Notes under the pieces: model-generated
Seen by the model: the letters and a program-made list of their open reading frames with translations, nothing else
Databases searched by the model: none
Told to the model about the DNA's origin: nothing
Made by a program: the position numbers and the translations under genes
Shown here: positions 39,167 to 48,513 of the stretch, in pieces
How positions within the stretch are numbered: the stretch's first letter is position 1
Layout of the letters: every line of letters starts with the position of its first letter
Origin: Phytoactinopolyspora alkaliphila
GTDB taxonomy: Bacteria; Actinomycetota; Actinomycetes; Jiangellales; Jiangellaceae
Reading direction: 5' to 3'
Assembly: GCF_010550695.1 (NCBI RefSeq)
Contig: NZ_JAAGOB010000001.1
Coordinates: forward strand, 496,001 to 560,000
DNA length: 64,000 bases

Positions 39167-41489
39167 CGAGGGAGGCGAGCTCGTCCGGAAGGTCGCCGGT
39201 GTACAGGACGGTCAGGTGCTGGGTGGGCCGGGTGACCGCCACGTAGAGGTCGGTGGCTCCCCGGGCCGATTCGGCGAGGATCTCCGCCGGCTCCATCACG
39301 ATCACCGAGTCGAACTCCAGCCCCTTGGCCTGGTTCACGGTGAGCACCACGAGCCGGGCGTCCAGCGCCGCGGGGTCGCGCGTGCCGAGCGCCACCGTCT
39401 CGGGCGGGATCCCGCCGCCGCCCGGATCGGTCAGCCGCGCGTACACGTCCTCGGCCCGGCGCGAAGGGACGATCACCGCGGTGCGGCCTTCGGCCTCAGC
39501 GTCGAGGTCCACAGCCACGAGCTCGGCCAGCCGGTCGTCGAGCCGGTCTGGGGTGACCGGTACGGCTGACGGTGCCTCGCCGGTGGAGCGGACCGACTCC
39601 GGTGGCGTCAGGGACGGGTCGATGCTGGCGAGCACGTCGGCTGCGACCTTCATGACTTCGGCCGGGGTCCGATAGTTGACCGAGAGGGTCTGCAGCCGCC
39701 ACCGGCCTTCGGCGTGCGGATCGAGCACAGCGCTCCAGGAACGGGCACCGGCCACGGCCGACGTCTGGGCGATGTCGCCGACCACGGTCATCGACTTGCT
39801 CGGCACCCGGCGCATGACCATCCGCCATGCCATGGGGGACAGTTCCTGCGCCTCGTCGATGATCACGTGGCCGTACGCCCAGGCTCGGTCCTGCGCGGCC
39901 CGCTGTTCGGTGGTGGTGCTGGCGGGTGTTCCCCGGTAGCGTTCGGCCACTTGGGAGGCATCGACGGGGAATCCGAGGTCGAGGCCGGTGAGTAAATCCG
40001 CGGCGAACTCCTGTTCCGCGCGGCGTTCCTGCTCCGCTCGGCGCGCGGCGGCGAGCGCCGTCTCGTCGGGGATCTCACCGAGCAGCTCGGCGGCCTCGTC
40101 CAGCAACGGGATGTCGGCCTCCGACCACGGCCCGTCCTGGCTGCGTCCGGAGCGTTGGAGCAGGTGCCGCTCCTCTGGGTCGAGGGAACGAGCAGCGGCC
40201 GACACCAGCTTCGGGTCGCTGAACAAGGCCGCCAGCAGACTTTGGGGACTCAACGCCGGCCACAGGTCGTCGAGCACCGAGCGAACGTCGGGATGATCGG
40301 CCAGCTCCGCCCGCATGTCGGCCAGCTCGTCGTCGTCGACGGCCTGGCCGGAGCGCTCGAGGTACTGCAGTGCCAGGGGCCGCAGCACCTCCCGGACGAA
40401 CACCGGCCGGGCCTCGTTGTGAGAGCGCCTGGACCTGCGGGCGCGGGTGCGTGCCGTACGGACGAACTCCGGGTCGAGGTCCAGGCCGACGCCGTCGATC
40501 TCCAGCCGGACCGGCTTGCGCGGAACCCGCTGGTGGTACCGGACGGCGGCGGCGACGACACCGGCCATCCGCAGGTCACCCTTGAGCTGTGCCAGCGCGT
40601 CGTCGTCGGCCGACGCCTCGATGCCGGGCAGCAGCCCGCCGATGGTGGTGAGATTGACGCCCGTCTCGCCGAGTGAGGGCAGCACCTGGTCGATATAGCG
40701 CATGAAGGTGCTGTTGGGGCCGATGACGAGGACACCGCTGCGCTCGAGCTGCTCCCGGTGGGTGTAGAGCAGGTAGGCCGCACGGTGCAGCGCCGCGACG
40801 GTCTTGCCGGTGCCGGGCCCGCCCTGCACCACCAGGATGCCTTTCAGTGGTGCCCGGATGATCCGGTCCTGCTCGGCCTGGATGGTTGCGACGATGTCCG
40901 ACATGCGGCCGGTGCGATGCGCGTTCAGCGACGCGATGAGGGCGGCCTCGCCGTGGATCGAGCCGGCCGGCGCGGCCTGGGCATCACCGACGAACACCTC
41001 GTCGTCCACGCCGATGACCTTGCGGTGCCGGACCTGGATATGCCGCCGCCGGGCCAGCTGCCCCGGGTTGGCCGCCGTTGCCCGGTAGAAGGGTTCGGCG
41101 GCCGGCGCCCGCCAGTCGATCAGCAGCGGGTTGTATTCCTCGTCGGCCAGGGCGATCCGGCCGATGTGCGAGACCGACCCTTCGATCGTGTCGAGCCGGC
41201 CGAAACACAGGCCGCGATCGACGCCGAGCAGCCGCTCCATCCGCTCCACCTCGCGGTCGACGAAGGCCTCGCGCTCCCACACCGCCTGGTGGTTGAACCC
41301 GCGCTGCTTGTACAGCTCGGCCAGGCGCGTGGTGGTGCGGTCTCGGAGCCGGTCCAGCCGGTCGTAGAGCATCGACACATAGGCCTGCTCGGCCTCGACA
41401 GGACCGATGCCTTCCTCGGGCGCGGCGAACGGAACCGGAACGCCATGATCGTCATTTGACAGGGTGTCCCGCTGCTCACTATTGTTAAT
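39159..41489 (-). CDS. helD: HelD-type superfamily 1 helicase (RNA-polymerase-associated)
   Basis: A roughly 776-residue SF1 ATPase of the actinobacterial HelD class, which displaces nucleic acid from stalled RNA polymerase and can confer rifamycin tolerance. The N-terminal coiled coil includes EAEQAYVSMLYDRLDRLRDR. Walker A is GILVVQGGPGTGKTVAALHR, with IIDEAQELSPMAWRMVMRR (DEAQ), VVGDIAQTSAVAGARSW and NYRTPAEV further on. The start is uncertain. The first in-frame GTG (41534) lies one base after a TATAAT box and so is probably outside the mRNA. ATT at 41489 has GAGAAAGGG six bases upstream and is my choice. Confidence 0.88.
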   Translation of the reverse strand: MNNSEQRDTLSNDDHGVPVPFAAPEEGIGPVEAEQAYVSMLYDRLDRLRDRTTTRLAELYKQRGFNHQAVWEREAFVDREVERMERLLGVDRGLCFGRLDTIEGSVSHIGRIALADEEYNPLLIDWRAPAAEPFYRATAANPGQLARRRHIQVRHRKVIGVDDEVFVGDAQAAPAGSIHGEAALIASLNAHRTGRMSDIVATIQAEQDRIIRAPLKGILVVQGGPGTGKTVAALHRAAYLLYTHREQLERSGVLVIGPNSTFMRYIDQVLPSLGETGVNLTTIGGLLPGIEASADDDALAQLKGDLRMAGVVAAAVRYHQRVPRKPVRLEIDGVGLDLDPEFVRTARTRARRSRRSHNEARPVFVREVLRPLALQYLERSGQAVDDDELADMRAELADHPDVRSVLDDLWPALSPQSLLAALFSDPKLVSAAARSLDPEERHLLQRSGRSQDGPWSEADIPLLDEAAELLGEIPDETALAAARRAEQERRAEQEFAADLLTGLDLGFPVDASQVAERYRGTPASTTTEQRAAQDRAWAYGHVIIDEAQELSPMAWRMVMRRVPSKSMTVVGDIAQTSAVAGARSWSAVLDPHAEGRWRLQTLSVNYRTPAEVMKVAADVLASIDPSLTPPESVRSTGEAPSAVPVTPDRLDDRLAELVAVDLDAEAEGRTAVIVPSRRAEDVYARLTDPGGGGIPPETVALGTRDPAALDARLVVLTVNQAKGLEFDSVIVMEPAEILAESARGATDLYVAVTRPTQHLTVLYTGDLPDELASLAP

Positions 41490-41493
41490 AGTG
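41477..41493. promoter_or_regulatory. AT-rich dyad spanning the proposed helD start
   Basis: CACTATT-GTT-AATAGTG is a perfect inverted repeat with 7-bp arms. It covers the proposed ATT start (41489-41487). As RNA the hairpin would bury the initiation codon; as DNA it could be a repressor site just downstream of the -10 box. It is strikingly AT-rich for this genome. Confidence 0.45.
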
Positions 41494-41535
41494 GTCCCTT
41501 TCTCGCGTATTCTTCTTTTTTGGCGCGAATTCACG

Positions 41536-41541
41536 ATTATA
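41536..41541 (-). promoter_or_regulatory. Consensus -10 box (TATAAT) of helD
   Basis: A perfect TATAAT reads on the minus strand from 41541 to 41536, which is rare in such GC-rich DNA. Transcription would begin near 41529, inside the longest helD frame. No good -35 is present at 16-18 bp (GAATGG at best), so another factor may assist. Confidence 0.55.
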
Positions 41542-41588
41542 GCGAATCCGATCGCGCGCCATTCGCGAGAGATGAATTCCGCGGTGCC

Positions 41589-42377
41589 CTATTCGGGTGT
41601 CTGTGAATCATCCCTGCCCATCGACGCCATGGCGGCCGCGTCCCGGACCAGCCCCCCGGCATTGTTGATCTCCGTCGTGTCCAGCCGATACGACGGCCCG
41701 GACAAGCCGATAGCCGCGATGACCACGTTGTCCGCGCCGAACACGGGTGCCGCGGCCGCTGCCAGGCCCTCCTCGAATTCCTCGAATGTGGTCGCATAGC
41801 CGTTCACGCGCACCTTCTCCAGCTCGTCCCGGAGTGCGCCGGGATCGACGATGGTGTGCTCGGTGAAGCGCACATGCGTCCGGCCGACAATGGCTTCGCG
41901 GGCGTCGTCGTCCAAATGAGCGAGAAAGACCTTCCCCGGCGCGGTGCAATGCAGTGGCGTACGCCGCCCGAGCCAGCTGCGGCTGGCGACGGTAGACGTG
42001 GAAAGAATCTGATCGATCGTGACCGATTCGTTGCCCTCGAGCACGGACAGGGTGACGGTTTCCTCGCTGTGCTTGGCCAGCCATTCGCATCCACTCTGGG
42101 CCTGCCGGGTCACGTCCGGCCCGACCGTCACGGCGTGCGCGAGATGCACCAGGCCGAACCCCAGCCGGTACTTCCCGGTCTGCGCGTGCTGCTCCACCAG
42201 CCCGCGGTTCTCGAGCGTGCTCAGCAGGCGAAACGCCGTTGACTTGTGCACCCCCAGGGAGTTGCCGACGTCGGTGACGCCGGCCCAGTCTTGGCGGGCC
42301 AGCAACTCCAGAATGGCTATCGCGCGTTCAACGGATTGGACATGACCGGACGGGCGGGCGCTGCTGGTTGACTCCAC
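41589..42377 (-). CDS. IclR-family transcriptional regulator
   Basis: A 262-residue regulator. The N-terminal winged HTH is VQSVERAIAILELLARQDWA and LGVHKSTAFRLLSTLENRGL. The C-terminal IclR effector domain includes LHCTAPGKVFLAHLDDD and GYATTFEEFEEGLAAAAAPV. Two starts are possible. GTG 42377 has a TAAACT -10-like box eight bases before it, so it may be leaderless. GTG 42419 overlaps the etfA stop (GTGA) and would couple it to the C1 operon. Position at the end of that operon makes it the likely controller. Confidence 0.92.
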   Translation of the reverse strand: MESTSSARPSGHVQSVERAIAILELLARQDWAGVTDVGNSLGVHKSTAFRLLSTLENRGLVEQHAQTGKYRLGFGLVHLAHAVTVGPDVTRQAQSGCEWLAKHSEETVTLSVLEGNESVTIDQILSTSTVASRSWLGRRTPLHCTAPGKVFLAHLDDDAREAIVGRTHVRFTEHTIVDPGALRDELEKVRVNGYATTFEEFEEGLAAAAAPVFGADNVVIAAIGLSGPSYRLDTTEINNAGGLVRDAAAMASMGRDDSQTPE

Positions 42378-42415
42378 ACGAGGCGAGTTTACCGACCATC
42401 GCCCCGGCGCGCGGC

Positions 42416-43420
42416 TCACGTGCGTCGGGCGCGGCGGTGGATCTCCTCGACGACGGCCGGAATCACCTCGGCCACGTCGCCGATGACCGCATGAGTGGCG
42501 CGCGTCACCAAGGGAGCGTCAGGATCGGTATTGACAGCCAGGATGTGCTTGGCGCCCATGCAGCCCACCCAGTGCTGGGTGGCGCCGCTGATACCGCAGG
42601 CGATGTACAGGTCGGGATTGACCTTGCTGCCGGTCTGGCCGACCTGATCCCGATGTGGACGCCAGCCGTTGTTGGTGGCCACCCGCGAACACCCGACCGC
42701 CCCGCCGGTCAGCTTGGCCAGTTCCTCCAGCGGGAGGAAACCCTCGGCGCCGCCGACGCCCCGGCCCCCGGAGACCACGACCCGCGCTGTGGTCAGGCTC
42801 ACCCCGCTCTCCTGGGCGGAGCGATCCACCACCCGGCTGTGGACGAAGCTCGTATCGAACTCCGGCGTGTAGGACACCACCTGGGCTGTTCCGGAAGTGG
42901 AGACTGCCGTGGGGCCGGCATCGTCCGGTGGCACCGCCCCAGCCGCGATGGTCATCATGACGACGCCCGCCGTGAGCTCCGCGTCTTCGATCAGCATGCC
43001 GCCCTGGCGAATCCGGCTCAGTTGCCAGGCCCGGGAATCCGGCGAGACAGTGAGGCAATTGGTCGCCAACGGGAGGTCCGCCCGGGCGGCCGCCTGCGCC
43101 ATGACCTCGGTGCCGCGCGCGGTCGCGGGGGAGATGACCGCGCGGGGCTCCGTGTGAGCGACGAGCTGGGCGAGCGCCTCGCCCCAGCACTCCGGGGAGT
43201 AGTCGTCGAGCAGTGGATGCCGGACATGATGCACGTGGGTCGCCCCGTGCCCGCCGGCCAGCGCCGGGAGGGCGTCGTCCGCGCCGTCGGCGACCGGGCC
43301 GATCGCTGCTGCTCCCAGCAATTCGCCTAGCCCGCCGGCGATGACGCGGCCGAACGCGAGGGCCACCGCCGACGATTCCACCCCGCCGTCCGGCTCGACC
43401 AGAACCAGCACGCCGCCCAT
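42416..43420 (-). CDS. etfA: Electron transfer flavoprotein subunit alpha
   Basis: A 334-residue alpha subunit that carries the FAD of the ETF heterodimer and passes electrons from flavin dehydrogenases to the respiratory chain. The C-terminal FAD domain has VVSGGRGVGG, GQTGSKVNPDLYIACGISGA and NTDPDAPLVTRATHAVIGD. The substitution of Cys residues around the GISGATQHWVGCMGAKH segment departs from the usual ISGAIQH-LAG form. ATG 43420 is one base from the etfB stop. Its partner dehydrogenase is most likely the FAD-GcvT protein upstream. Confidence 0.95.
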   Translation of the reverse strand: MGGVLVLVEPDGGVESSAVALAFGRVIAGGLGELLGAAAIGPVADGADDALPALAGGHGATHVHHVRHPLLDDYSPECWGEALAQLVAHTEPRAVISPATARGTEVMAQAAARADLPLATNCLTVSPDSRAWQLSRIRQGGMLIEDAELTAGVVMMTIAAGAVPPDDAGPTAVSTSGTAQVVSYTPEFDTSFVHSRVVDRSAQESGVSLTTARVVVSGGRGVGGAEGFLPLEELAKLTGGAVGCSRVATNNGWRPHRDQVGQTGSKVNPDLYIACGISGATQHWVGCMGAKHILAVNTDPDAPLVTRATHAVIGDVAEVIPAVVEEIHRRARRT

Positions 43421-43421
43421 C

Positions 43422-44195
43422 TCAGACCACCTCCAGCTCTTCCAGCAGGTCCACGACGGCCGGTGCGGCGGAGGCTCCGTGACCGAGAACCACCGTCTCC
43501 GGACGCTGCTGCTCAGGAACGCGTAGCCGGATTCGGCGCAGTCCTCCCGCCGGCACATGAGGGCGGAGCTCCGTGATCTCCGCCTTGCGGGCACGGAGGC
43601 GGCCGCGCATGCTCGGGTAGCGGGGGAGGTTGAGCCCCTCACGCACCGCGACCGCGGCGGGGAGCGCCGCCTCGAAGACCTCGGCGCCTCCGGGGGTGTC
43701 CCGGCGGAACCGGACCCGGCCGGCATCCGGGTCCACGTCGATGCCCTTGACACCTCCGACGATCGGCCTGCCCAAGGCGCACGCCACCCGCACACCCACC
43801 TGGTAATGCCCCGCGTCGGGCGATTCGTTGCCGAACATGATCAGGTCGAACGGCGCGCCGGAAGCCGCCTCGCCGTCCCGGATCGCCTCCGTGAGCGCGA
43901 ACGCCGTGGCCTGCGGGTCCACTTCGTCCGGGCCGGCCTCCACCAGGATCCCGTGGTCGGCACCTAGGGATATCGCGAAGCGGAGCTGTTCCTCAGCCTC
44001 CGCCGGCCCCACGGTGAGCACGGTCACGCTGCCGCCGAACCGCTCCACGAGCTGCACGGCCTCCTCGATCGCGCACTCCTCGTGGGGTCCGACCGTGAAG
44101 GAGAGGTGCCGGGTGTCGATACCACGGCCGTCCTCGGTGAGCTGTGGGGCGCCGCCGGACGCCGGCACCCGTTTGACGCAGACCATGATGCGCAT
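43422..44195 (-). CDS. etfB: Electron transfer flavoprotein subunit beta
   Basis: A 257-residue beta subunit, which binds AMP and docks dehydrogenases. It starts MRIMVCVKRVPASGG, has CAIEEAVQLVERFGGSVTVL and the signature-like VGVRVACALGRPIVGGVKGI with VREGLNLPRYPSMRGRLRAR. It begins six bases after the FAD-GcvT stop and ends one base before etfA, forming a tight cassette. As this ETF sits within a C1 operon, it appears dedicated rather than the general fatty-acid ETF (inference). Confidence 0.95.
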   Translation of the reverse strand: MRIMVCVKRVPASGGAPQLTEDGRGIDTRHLSFTVGPHEECAIEEAVQLVERFGGSVTVLTVGPAEAEEQLRFAISLGADHGILVEAGPDEVDPQATAFALTEAIRDGEAASGAPFDLIMFGNESPDAGHYQVGVRVACALGRPIVGGVKGIDVDPDAGRVRFRRDTPGGAEVFEAALPAAVAVREGLNLPRYPSMRGRLRARKAEITELRPHVPAGGLRRIRLRVPEQQRPETVVLGHGASAAPAVVDLLEELEVV

Positions 44196-44201
44196 GCCGG
44201 A

Positions 44202-46718
44202 TCACGCCTTCATCCGCGCGTCGTCCGGATCGAACAGCGGAACCCGGCCGGCCCGGGCCACCGTCACCGGATACCGCTCGCCCATGTACTGCACCAGCAG
44301 GCTGGTGCCTTCCACAGCCAGCTCGGCCGGAAGATACGCCATGAGCAGATACGCGTCCACGGACGGCCCTGCTCCGGCACTGGTGACGTAGGAGGGCCGT
44401 CCCAGCCGATCCACGATCCGCTCGCCGGTCGGCGTCAGGATGGGCTCGCCGCCCTGCGGGTAACGGCGGCGGCCCGTGGAGTCGAGGTGGTCGTCGACGG
44501 TCAGGGTGCACAGCACGGCGACGGCTTCGCGTTCCCGTGCCCGCAGGTAAGCGTTCTTACCGATGAAGTCGTGGTCCTTTACCTTGGGGAAGGCCAGCCC
44601 GGCGTCCACCGGCGTGTACTCCGACGAGAGCTCGGCGCCCATCAGCCGGTAACCTTTCTCCAGCCGTCCAGTCGTGCCGTAGACGCCGATGCCCGCCGGC
44701 ACGATGCCGTGGGGCCGGCCGGCCTCGGCGATGATGTCCCACAGCAACTTGCCCTGCTCGAACGGGGCGTGCAGCTCCCAGCCGAGCTCGCCCACATAGG
44801 ACACGCGCAGTGCGAGGACGGGCACCGTGCCGATCTCGATCTCCTGAGCCGTGGCGAATCCGAAGCCGTCGTTGGAGACGTCGTCACCGGTCACCGAGCT
44901 GAGCACGCCGCGGGCCCGCGGCCCCCACAATCCGAGCGTGCACACCGCGGAGGTGACGTCGGCAAATCCCACCGAGCCGTCGGCCGGGAGATGCCGCGCG
45001 AACCAGGCCGCGTCCCGGGCGCCGTCGGCACCGCCGGTGATGACGCGGTACCGCTCGTCGCCGAGCCGGACTACCGTGAGGTCGCTGCGGAAGCCGCCGT
45101 TGGGCGCGAGGACGGGCGTGTAGATCAGCCGGCCCACCTTCCGGTCCGCGTTGGCGACGATCAGGTGCTGCAGGTAGTCGACGACACCCGGCCCGAAGAC
45201 CTCGAACTGCGCGAACGCACTCACGTCGATCATCGCGACGCGATCACGCATGGCCCGGTGCTCGGCGTTGATGATCGGCGACCACCAGCGCCGGTCCCAT
45301 TCGTGCGGTCGGTCGTCGATCCCGAACTCGTCCAGCAGGCCCCGGTTGGACTCATACCATTGCGGCCGCTCCCACCCTCCGACCTCGAAGAACTCCGCCT
45401 CGAGTGCTTGCTCGCGGTCGTAGAAGGGGGAGAGGCGCTGCTGACGGGACGAGCTCCACTGCTCCCGCGGGTGCACGATGCCGTAGGTCTTGTTGAATCC
45501 CTCGGACGTGCGGGCCCGTACGTGCGCGCGGGTGCGCTGGTGCGGATAGAACCGGGCGATGTCGGCGGTGTGCAGGTCGATCTCCGCCGTTCCGTGCGTC
45601 ATCCACTCCGCGACCATCCGCCCGACACCCGGACCCTCCTTGATCCATACCGCGGCGGCAGACCAGAGGCCGGACACCTCAGGGGTCTCGCCGAGGAGCG
45701 GGCTTCCGTCGGGGGTCAGCGACAACAGGCCGTTGATCGCGTGCCGCACGCCGACGTCCTCGCGGTCCAGGATGCTGCCGAACAGCTCCAGCGCATCCTC
45801 CATCTGGGGATCGAAGTCCGAGGCCGTGAACGGCAGCTGGGTGGGGGAGAGCTGGGCGGCGGCGAGGCTCGGGATGTGGTCGGGCTCGTGCAGGATCGGC
45901 CGGTGCGCATAAGAGCCGATCTCCAGGTCCGCCCCGCTCTGCCGCTCGTACATCAGGGTGTCCATGTCTCGGACGATCGGATAGGCGATCTCGACACCGG
46001 TCACCGCGAGCTCCGGGATCGGGCCGACATCCATCATCTGGTGCACCGCCGGAGTGAGCGGGATCGTCGCGCCGGCCATCCGGGCGATCCGCGGGCTCCA
46101 TACGCCGCAGGCGATCACCACGGTGCTGGTCTCGACATCGCCACGATCGGTGCGGACCCTGACGACGTGTCCATGCTCGGTGTCGATGCCGAGGACTTCG
46201 GTGTTCGCGGCGACCGTGAGGCTGGCAACCGCGGCCGCCTGCTCCCTCATCAGCGCCCCAGCCTGGAGTGGGTCGACGACGGCGACCGACGGGGTCCAGA
46301 AGGCGCTGCGGATCAGCTCGCCGTTGAGAAACGGCACCAGCTCGACCGCCCGGGCCGCGTCGATCAGTTCGGCGTCGATGCCCCACGCGGTGGCGGAGGA
46401 CATCCGGCGCCGCAGCTCCTCTTCACGCTCCTCGGTGCGGGCGATCTCGATACCGCCACAGGTGGTGAGGACGCCGAGCTTCTCGTACTGGCGCATCGAA
46501 TCCAGAGTGAGGTCGGTGAGCTCGCGCGAGTGGTCGACCGGGAAGATGAAGTTCGATGCGTGGCCGGTGGATCCACCCGGATCGGGCAGCGGCCCTTTGT
46601 CGACCAGCACGATCGACGACCAGCCGAGATCTGCCAGATGGTGCACGATGGAGTTGCCGACGATCCCCGCGCCGATGACGACGACGTCCGCGCGTACCGG
46701 CAGAGTGCTCGCATTCAT
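44202..46718 (-). CDS. FAD-dependent oxidoreductase fused to a GcvT domain (dimethylglycine/sarcosine dehydrogenase-like)
   Basis: An 838-residue protein with the DMGDH/SARDH architecture. A D-amino-acid-oxidase fold is N-terminal (VVVIGAGIVGNSIVHHLADL). His53 in GSTGHASNF is at the position of the histidine covalently bound to FAD in dimethylglycine dehydrogenase. A linker follows, then a GcvT tetrahydrofolate-binding half from about residue 430 (SPFYDREQAL) to the end, with VSYVGELGWELHAPFEQGK and AGLAFPKVKDHDFIGKNAYL. It should oxidatively demethylate an N-methyl compound, hand CH2 to THF and electrons to EtfAB. ATG 46718 follows AGGAGG. Confidence 0.92.
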   Translation of the reverse strand: MNASTLPVRADVVVIGAGIVGNSIVHHLADLGWSSIVLVDKGPLPDPGGSTGHASNFIFPVDHSRELTDLTLDSMRQYEKLGVLTTCGGIEIARTEEREEELRRRMSSATAWGIDAELIDAARAVELVPFLNGELIRSAFWTPSVAVVDPLQAGALMREQAAAVASLTVAANTEVLGIDTEHGHVVRVRTDRGDVETSTVVIACGVWSPRIARMAGATIPLTPAVHQMMDVGPIPELAVTGVEIAYPIVRDMDTLMYERQSGADLEIGSYAHRPILHEPDHIPSLAAAQLSPTQLPFTASDFDPQMEDALELFGSILDREDVGVRHAINGLLSLTPDGSPLLGETPEVSGLWSAAAVWIKEGPGVGRMVAEWMTHGTAEIDLHTADIARFYPHQRTRAHVRARTSEGFNKTYGIVHPREQWSSSRQQRLSPFYDREQALEAEFFEVGGWERPQWYESNRGLLDEFGIDDRPHEWDRRWWSPIINAEHRAMRDRVAMIDVSAFAQFEVFGPGVVDYLQHLIVANADRKVGRLIYTPVLAPNGGFRSDLTVVRLGDERYRVITGGADGARDAAWFARHLPADGSVGFADVTSAVCTLGLWGPRARGVLSSVTGDDVSNDGFGFATAQEIEIGTVPVLALRVSYVGELGWELHAPFEQGKLLWDIIAEAGRPHGIVPAGIGVYGTTGRLEKGYRLMGAELSSEYTPVDAGLAFPKVKDHDFIGKNAYLRAREREAVAVLCTLTVDDHLDSTGRRRYPQGGEPILTPTGERIVDRLGRPSYVTSAGAGPSVDAYLLMAYLPAELAVEGTSLLVQYMGERYPVTVARAGRVPLFDPDDARMKA

Positions 46719-46743
46719 GACAACCTCCTGCACAAGCGGCCCG

Positions 46744-46793
46744 TGATCATTGGCGATCCTGTACCTGGGCGGGTTTGCGAACGCCAATGATCA
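46744..46793. other. Long-armed hairpin between fhs and the FAD-GcvT gene
   Basis: TGATCATTGGCG (46744-46755) and its exact complement CGCCAATGATCA (46782-46793) flank a 26-nt loop. It sits in the only sizeable gap (97 bp) of the operon, between the fhs stop and the ribosome-binding site of the next gene. It could attenuate or stabilise the distal message. No U-run follows. Confidence 0.6.
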
Positions 46794-46815
46794 TGGGCGG
46801 GCCTCGGGTCTTCTC

Positions 46816-48513
46816 TCATCTCAGGCCGACGATCTGGCCGTCCTCGTCGATGTCGATCCGCTCCGCGGCGGGCGACGAGGACAAGGCGGGCATGGTGCGC
46901 ATGTCGCCGCACACGGGATAGATGAAGCCGGCCCCGACAGAGGCCCTGACCTCGCGAACCGGCAGCCGCCACCCCGTCGGGGCGCCGGGCAGCGACGGAT
47001 CCGCCGACAACGACAGATGGGTCTTGGCGATGCAGACAGGCAGCGTGCCGAGACCATGGCGCTCGTACCGGTCCAGCTGCCTGCGGGCGGCCGGTGCGAC
47101 GTCGATGCCGTCGGCGCCGTACACCTGCCGAGCGATGACATCGATCTTCGCGTCGAGGGGGAGGTCGTCGTCGTACAGGAACCCGAACCCGGACGGTTCC
47201 TCGCATGCCTCCATGACCGCCTCGGCCAGCTGTACGGCGCCTTTGCCTCCGTCGGCGAAGTGGGTGCTGACCGCCGCCCGAACGCCTTCTTCCGCCGCGA
47301 TGTCGAGAATGGCCTGCTGCTCGCTCGCGTAATCGGTGGGGAAGGCGTTGACCGCCACCACGGGTGGCACACCGTGCAGCCGCACATTGGCGATCTGCTT
47401 GCGCAGATTCGCCGCTCCGGCTCGGACATCGTCCGGGTTCTCCTCGAACAGTTCCTCCGGCAGCGGCTTGCCCGCCTTGACCACGTACTTGCCCGAATGG
47501 GCCTTGAGGGCTCGCACCGTGGTGACCACGACGGCGGCATCGGGCACCAGGCCAGAGGCCCGGCACTTGATGTTGAAAAAGCGCTCGGCGCCCATGTCCG
47601 CGCCGAAACCGGCCTCGGTGACGAGATAGTCGGCCGCCCGGATGCCGATCCGGTCGGCGACGATCGACGAGTTCCCGTGTGCGATGTTGCCGAACGGACC
47701 GCAGTGAACGAGGACGGGTGTCTGCTCGACGGTCTGCATGAGGTTCGGCTTGATCGCCTCCCGCAGGATGACGGCCATGGCGCCGGCCGCCTTGATCATC
47801 TCGGCCGTGACCGGATCGTCGTCGTAGGTGTAGCCGACGACGATCCGGCCGAGCCGGGCGCGTAGATCCTGGAGCGACGACGCCAGCGCGAGCACCGCCA
47901 TGACCTCACTGGCCGCCGTGATGTCGAAGCCGGTCTGGCGGGGCCTCCCGTGCGCGCGGCCACCCAGCCCGGTCACGATCTCGCGGAGGTCGCGGTCGTT
48001 GACGTCCAGGACCCGCCGCCAGGTAATGGAAAGCGGGTCGAGGCCCAGCCGGTTGCCCTGGTGGACGTGGTTGTCGGTCATCGCGGCCAGCAGGTTGTGC
48101 GCGGCGCTCACCGCGTGCATATCGCCGGTCAGGTGCAGGTTGAGCGCCTCCATCGGCGTCACCTGGGAGTACCCGCCTCCGGCTGCGCCCCCCTTGATGC
48201 CGAAGGTGGGCCCCATCGACGGCTGCCGGATGGCGATCACTCCCCGCCGCCGGAGCACGCCGAACGCCTGACCGAGGCCGACCGTGGTGGTGGTCTTTCC
48301 CTCGCCAAGCGGCGTAGGCGTCACCGCGGTGACGACCACGTACCGGGCCCGCGGCCGGTCAGCCAGCTCGTCGACGGCGTCCAGGGATATCTTGGCCGCC
48401 GCGCGGCCATAGGGCTCGAGCAGGTGGGTGCCGATGCCCATCCCTGCGGCGATCTGGTCCAGAGGCTGCACCACGGCGCTGCGCGAGATCGTCAGGTCCG
48501 TCGGCATGGTCAT
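46816..48513 (-). CDS. fhs: Formate-tetrahydrofolate ligase
   Basis: A 565-residue enzyme interconverting formate, ATP and THF with 10-formyl-THF. The nucleotide loop is TPTPLGEGKTTTTVGLGQ (residues 65-82). Other markers are QPSMGPTFGIKGGAAGGGYS, NLHLTGDMHAV, DNHVHQGN, GGRAHGRPRQTGFDITAASE and PFGNIAHGNSSI. In this operon it probably runs in the ATP-yielding direction to release formate from demethylation-derived C1 units. ATG 48513 overlaps the metF stop (ATGA); another ATG lies two codons in. Confidence 0.96.
   Translation of the reverse strand: MTMPTDLTISRSAVVQPLDQIAAGMGIGTHLLEPYGRAAAKISLDAVDELADRPRARYVVVTAVTPTPLGEGKTTTTVGLGQAFGVLRRRGVIAIRQPSMGPTFGIKGGAAGGGYSQVTPMEALNLHLTGDMHAVSAAHNLLAAMTDNHVHQGNRLGLDPLSITWRRVLDVNDRDLREIVTGLGGRAHGRPRQTGFDITAASEVMAVLALASSLQDLRARLGRIVVGYTYDDDPVTAEMIKAAGAMAVILREAIKPNLMQTVEQTPVLVHCGPFGNIAHGNSSIVADRIGIRAADYLVTEAGFGADMGAERFFNIKCRASGLVPDAAVVVTTVRALKAHSGKYVVKAGKPLPEELFEENPDDVRAGAANLRKQIANVRLHGVPPVVAVNAFPTDYASEQQAILDIAAEEGVRAAVSTHFADGGKGAVQLAEAVMEACEEPSGFGFLYDDDLPLDAKIDVIARQVYGADGIDVAPAARRQLDRYERHGLGTLPVCIAKTHLSLSADPSLPGAPTGWRLPVREVRASVGAGFIYPVCGDMRTMPALSSSPAAERIDIDEDGQIVGLR

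Noticed and set aside
44082-46790. A 902-codon plus-strand open frame
   Set aside because: It is the exact antisense of the FAD-GcvT gene, which has clear FAD and GcvT motifs and a ribosome-binding site. The plus frame is Arg/Gly/Asp/His-rich without domains.
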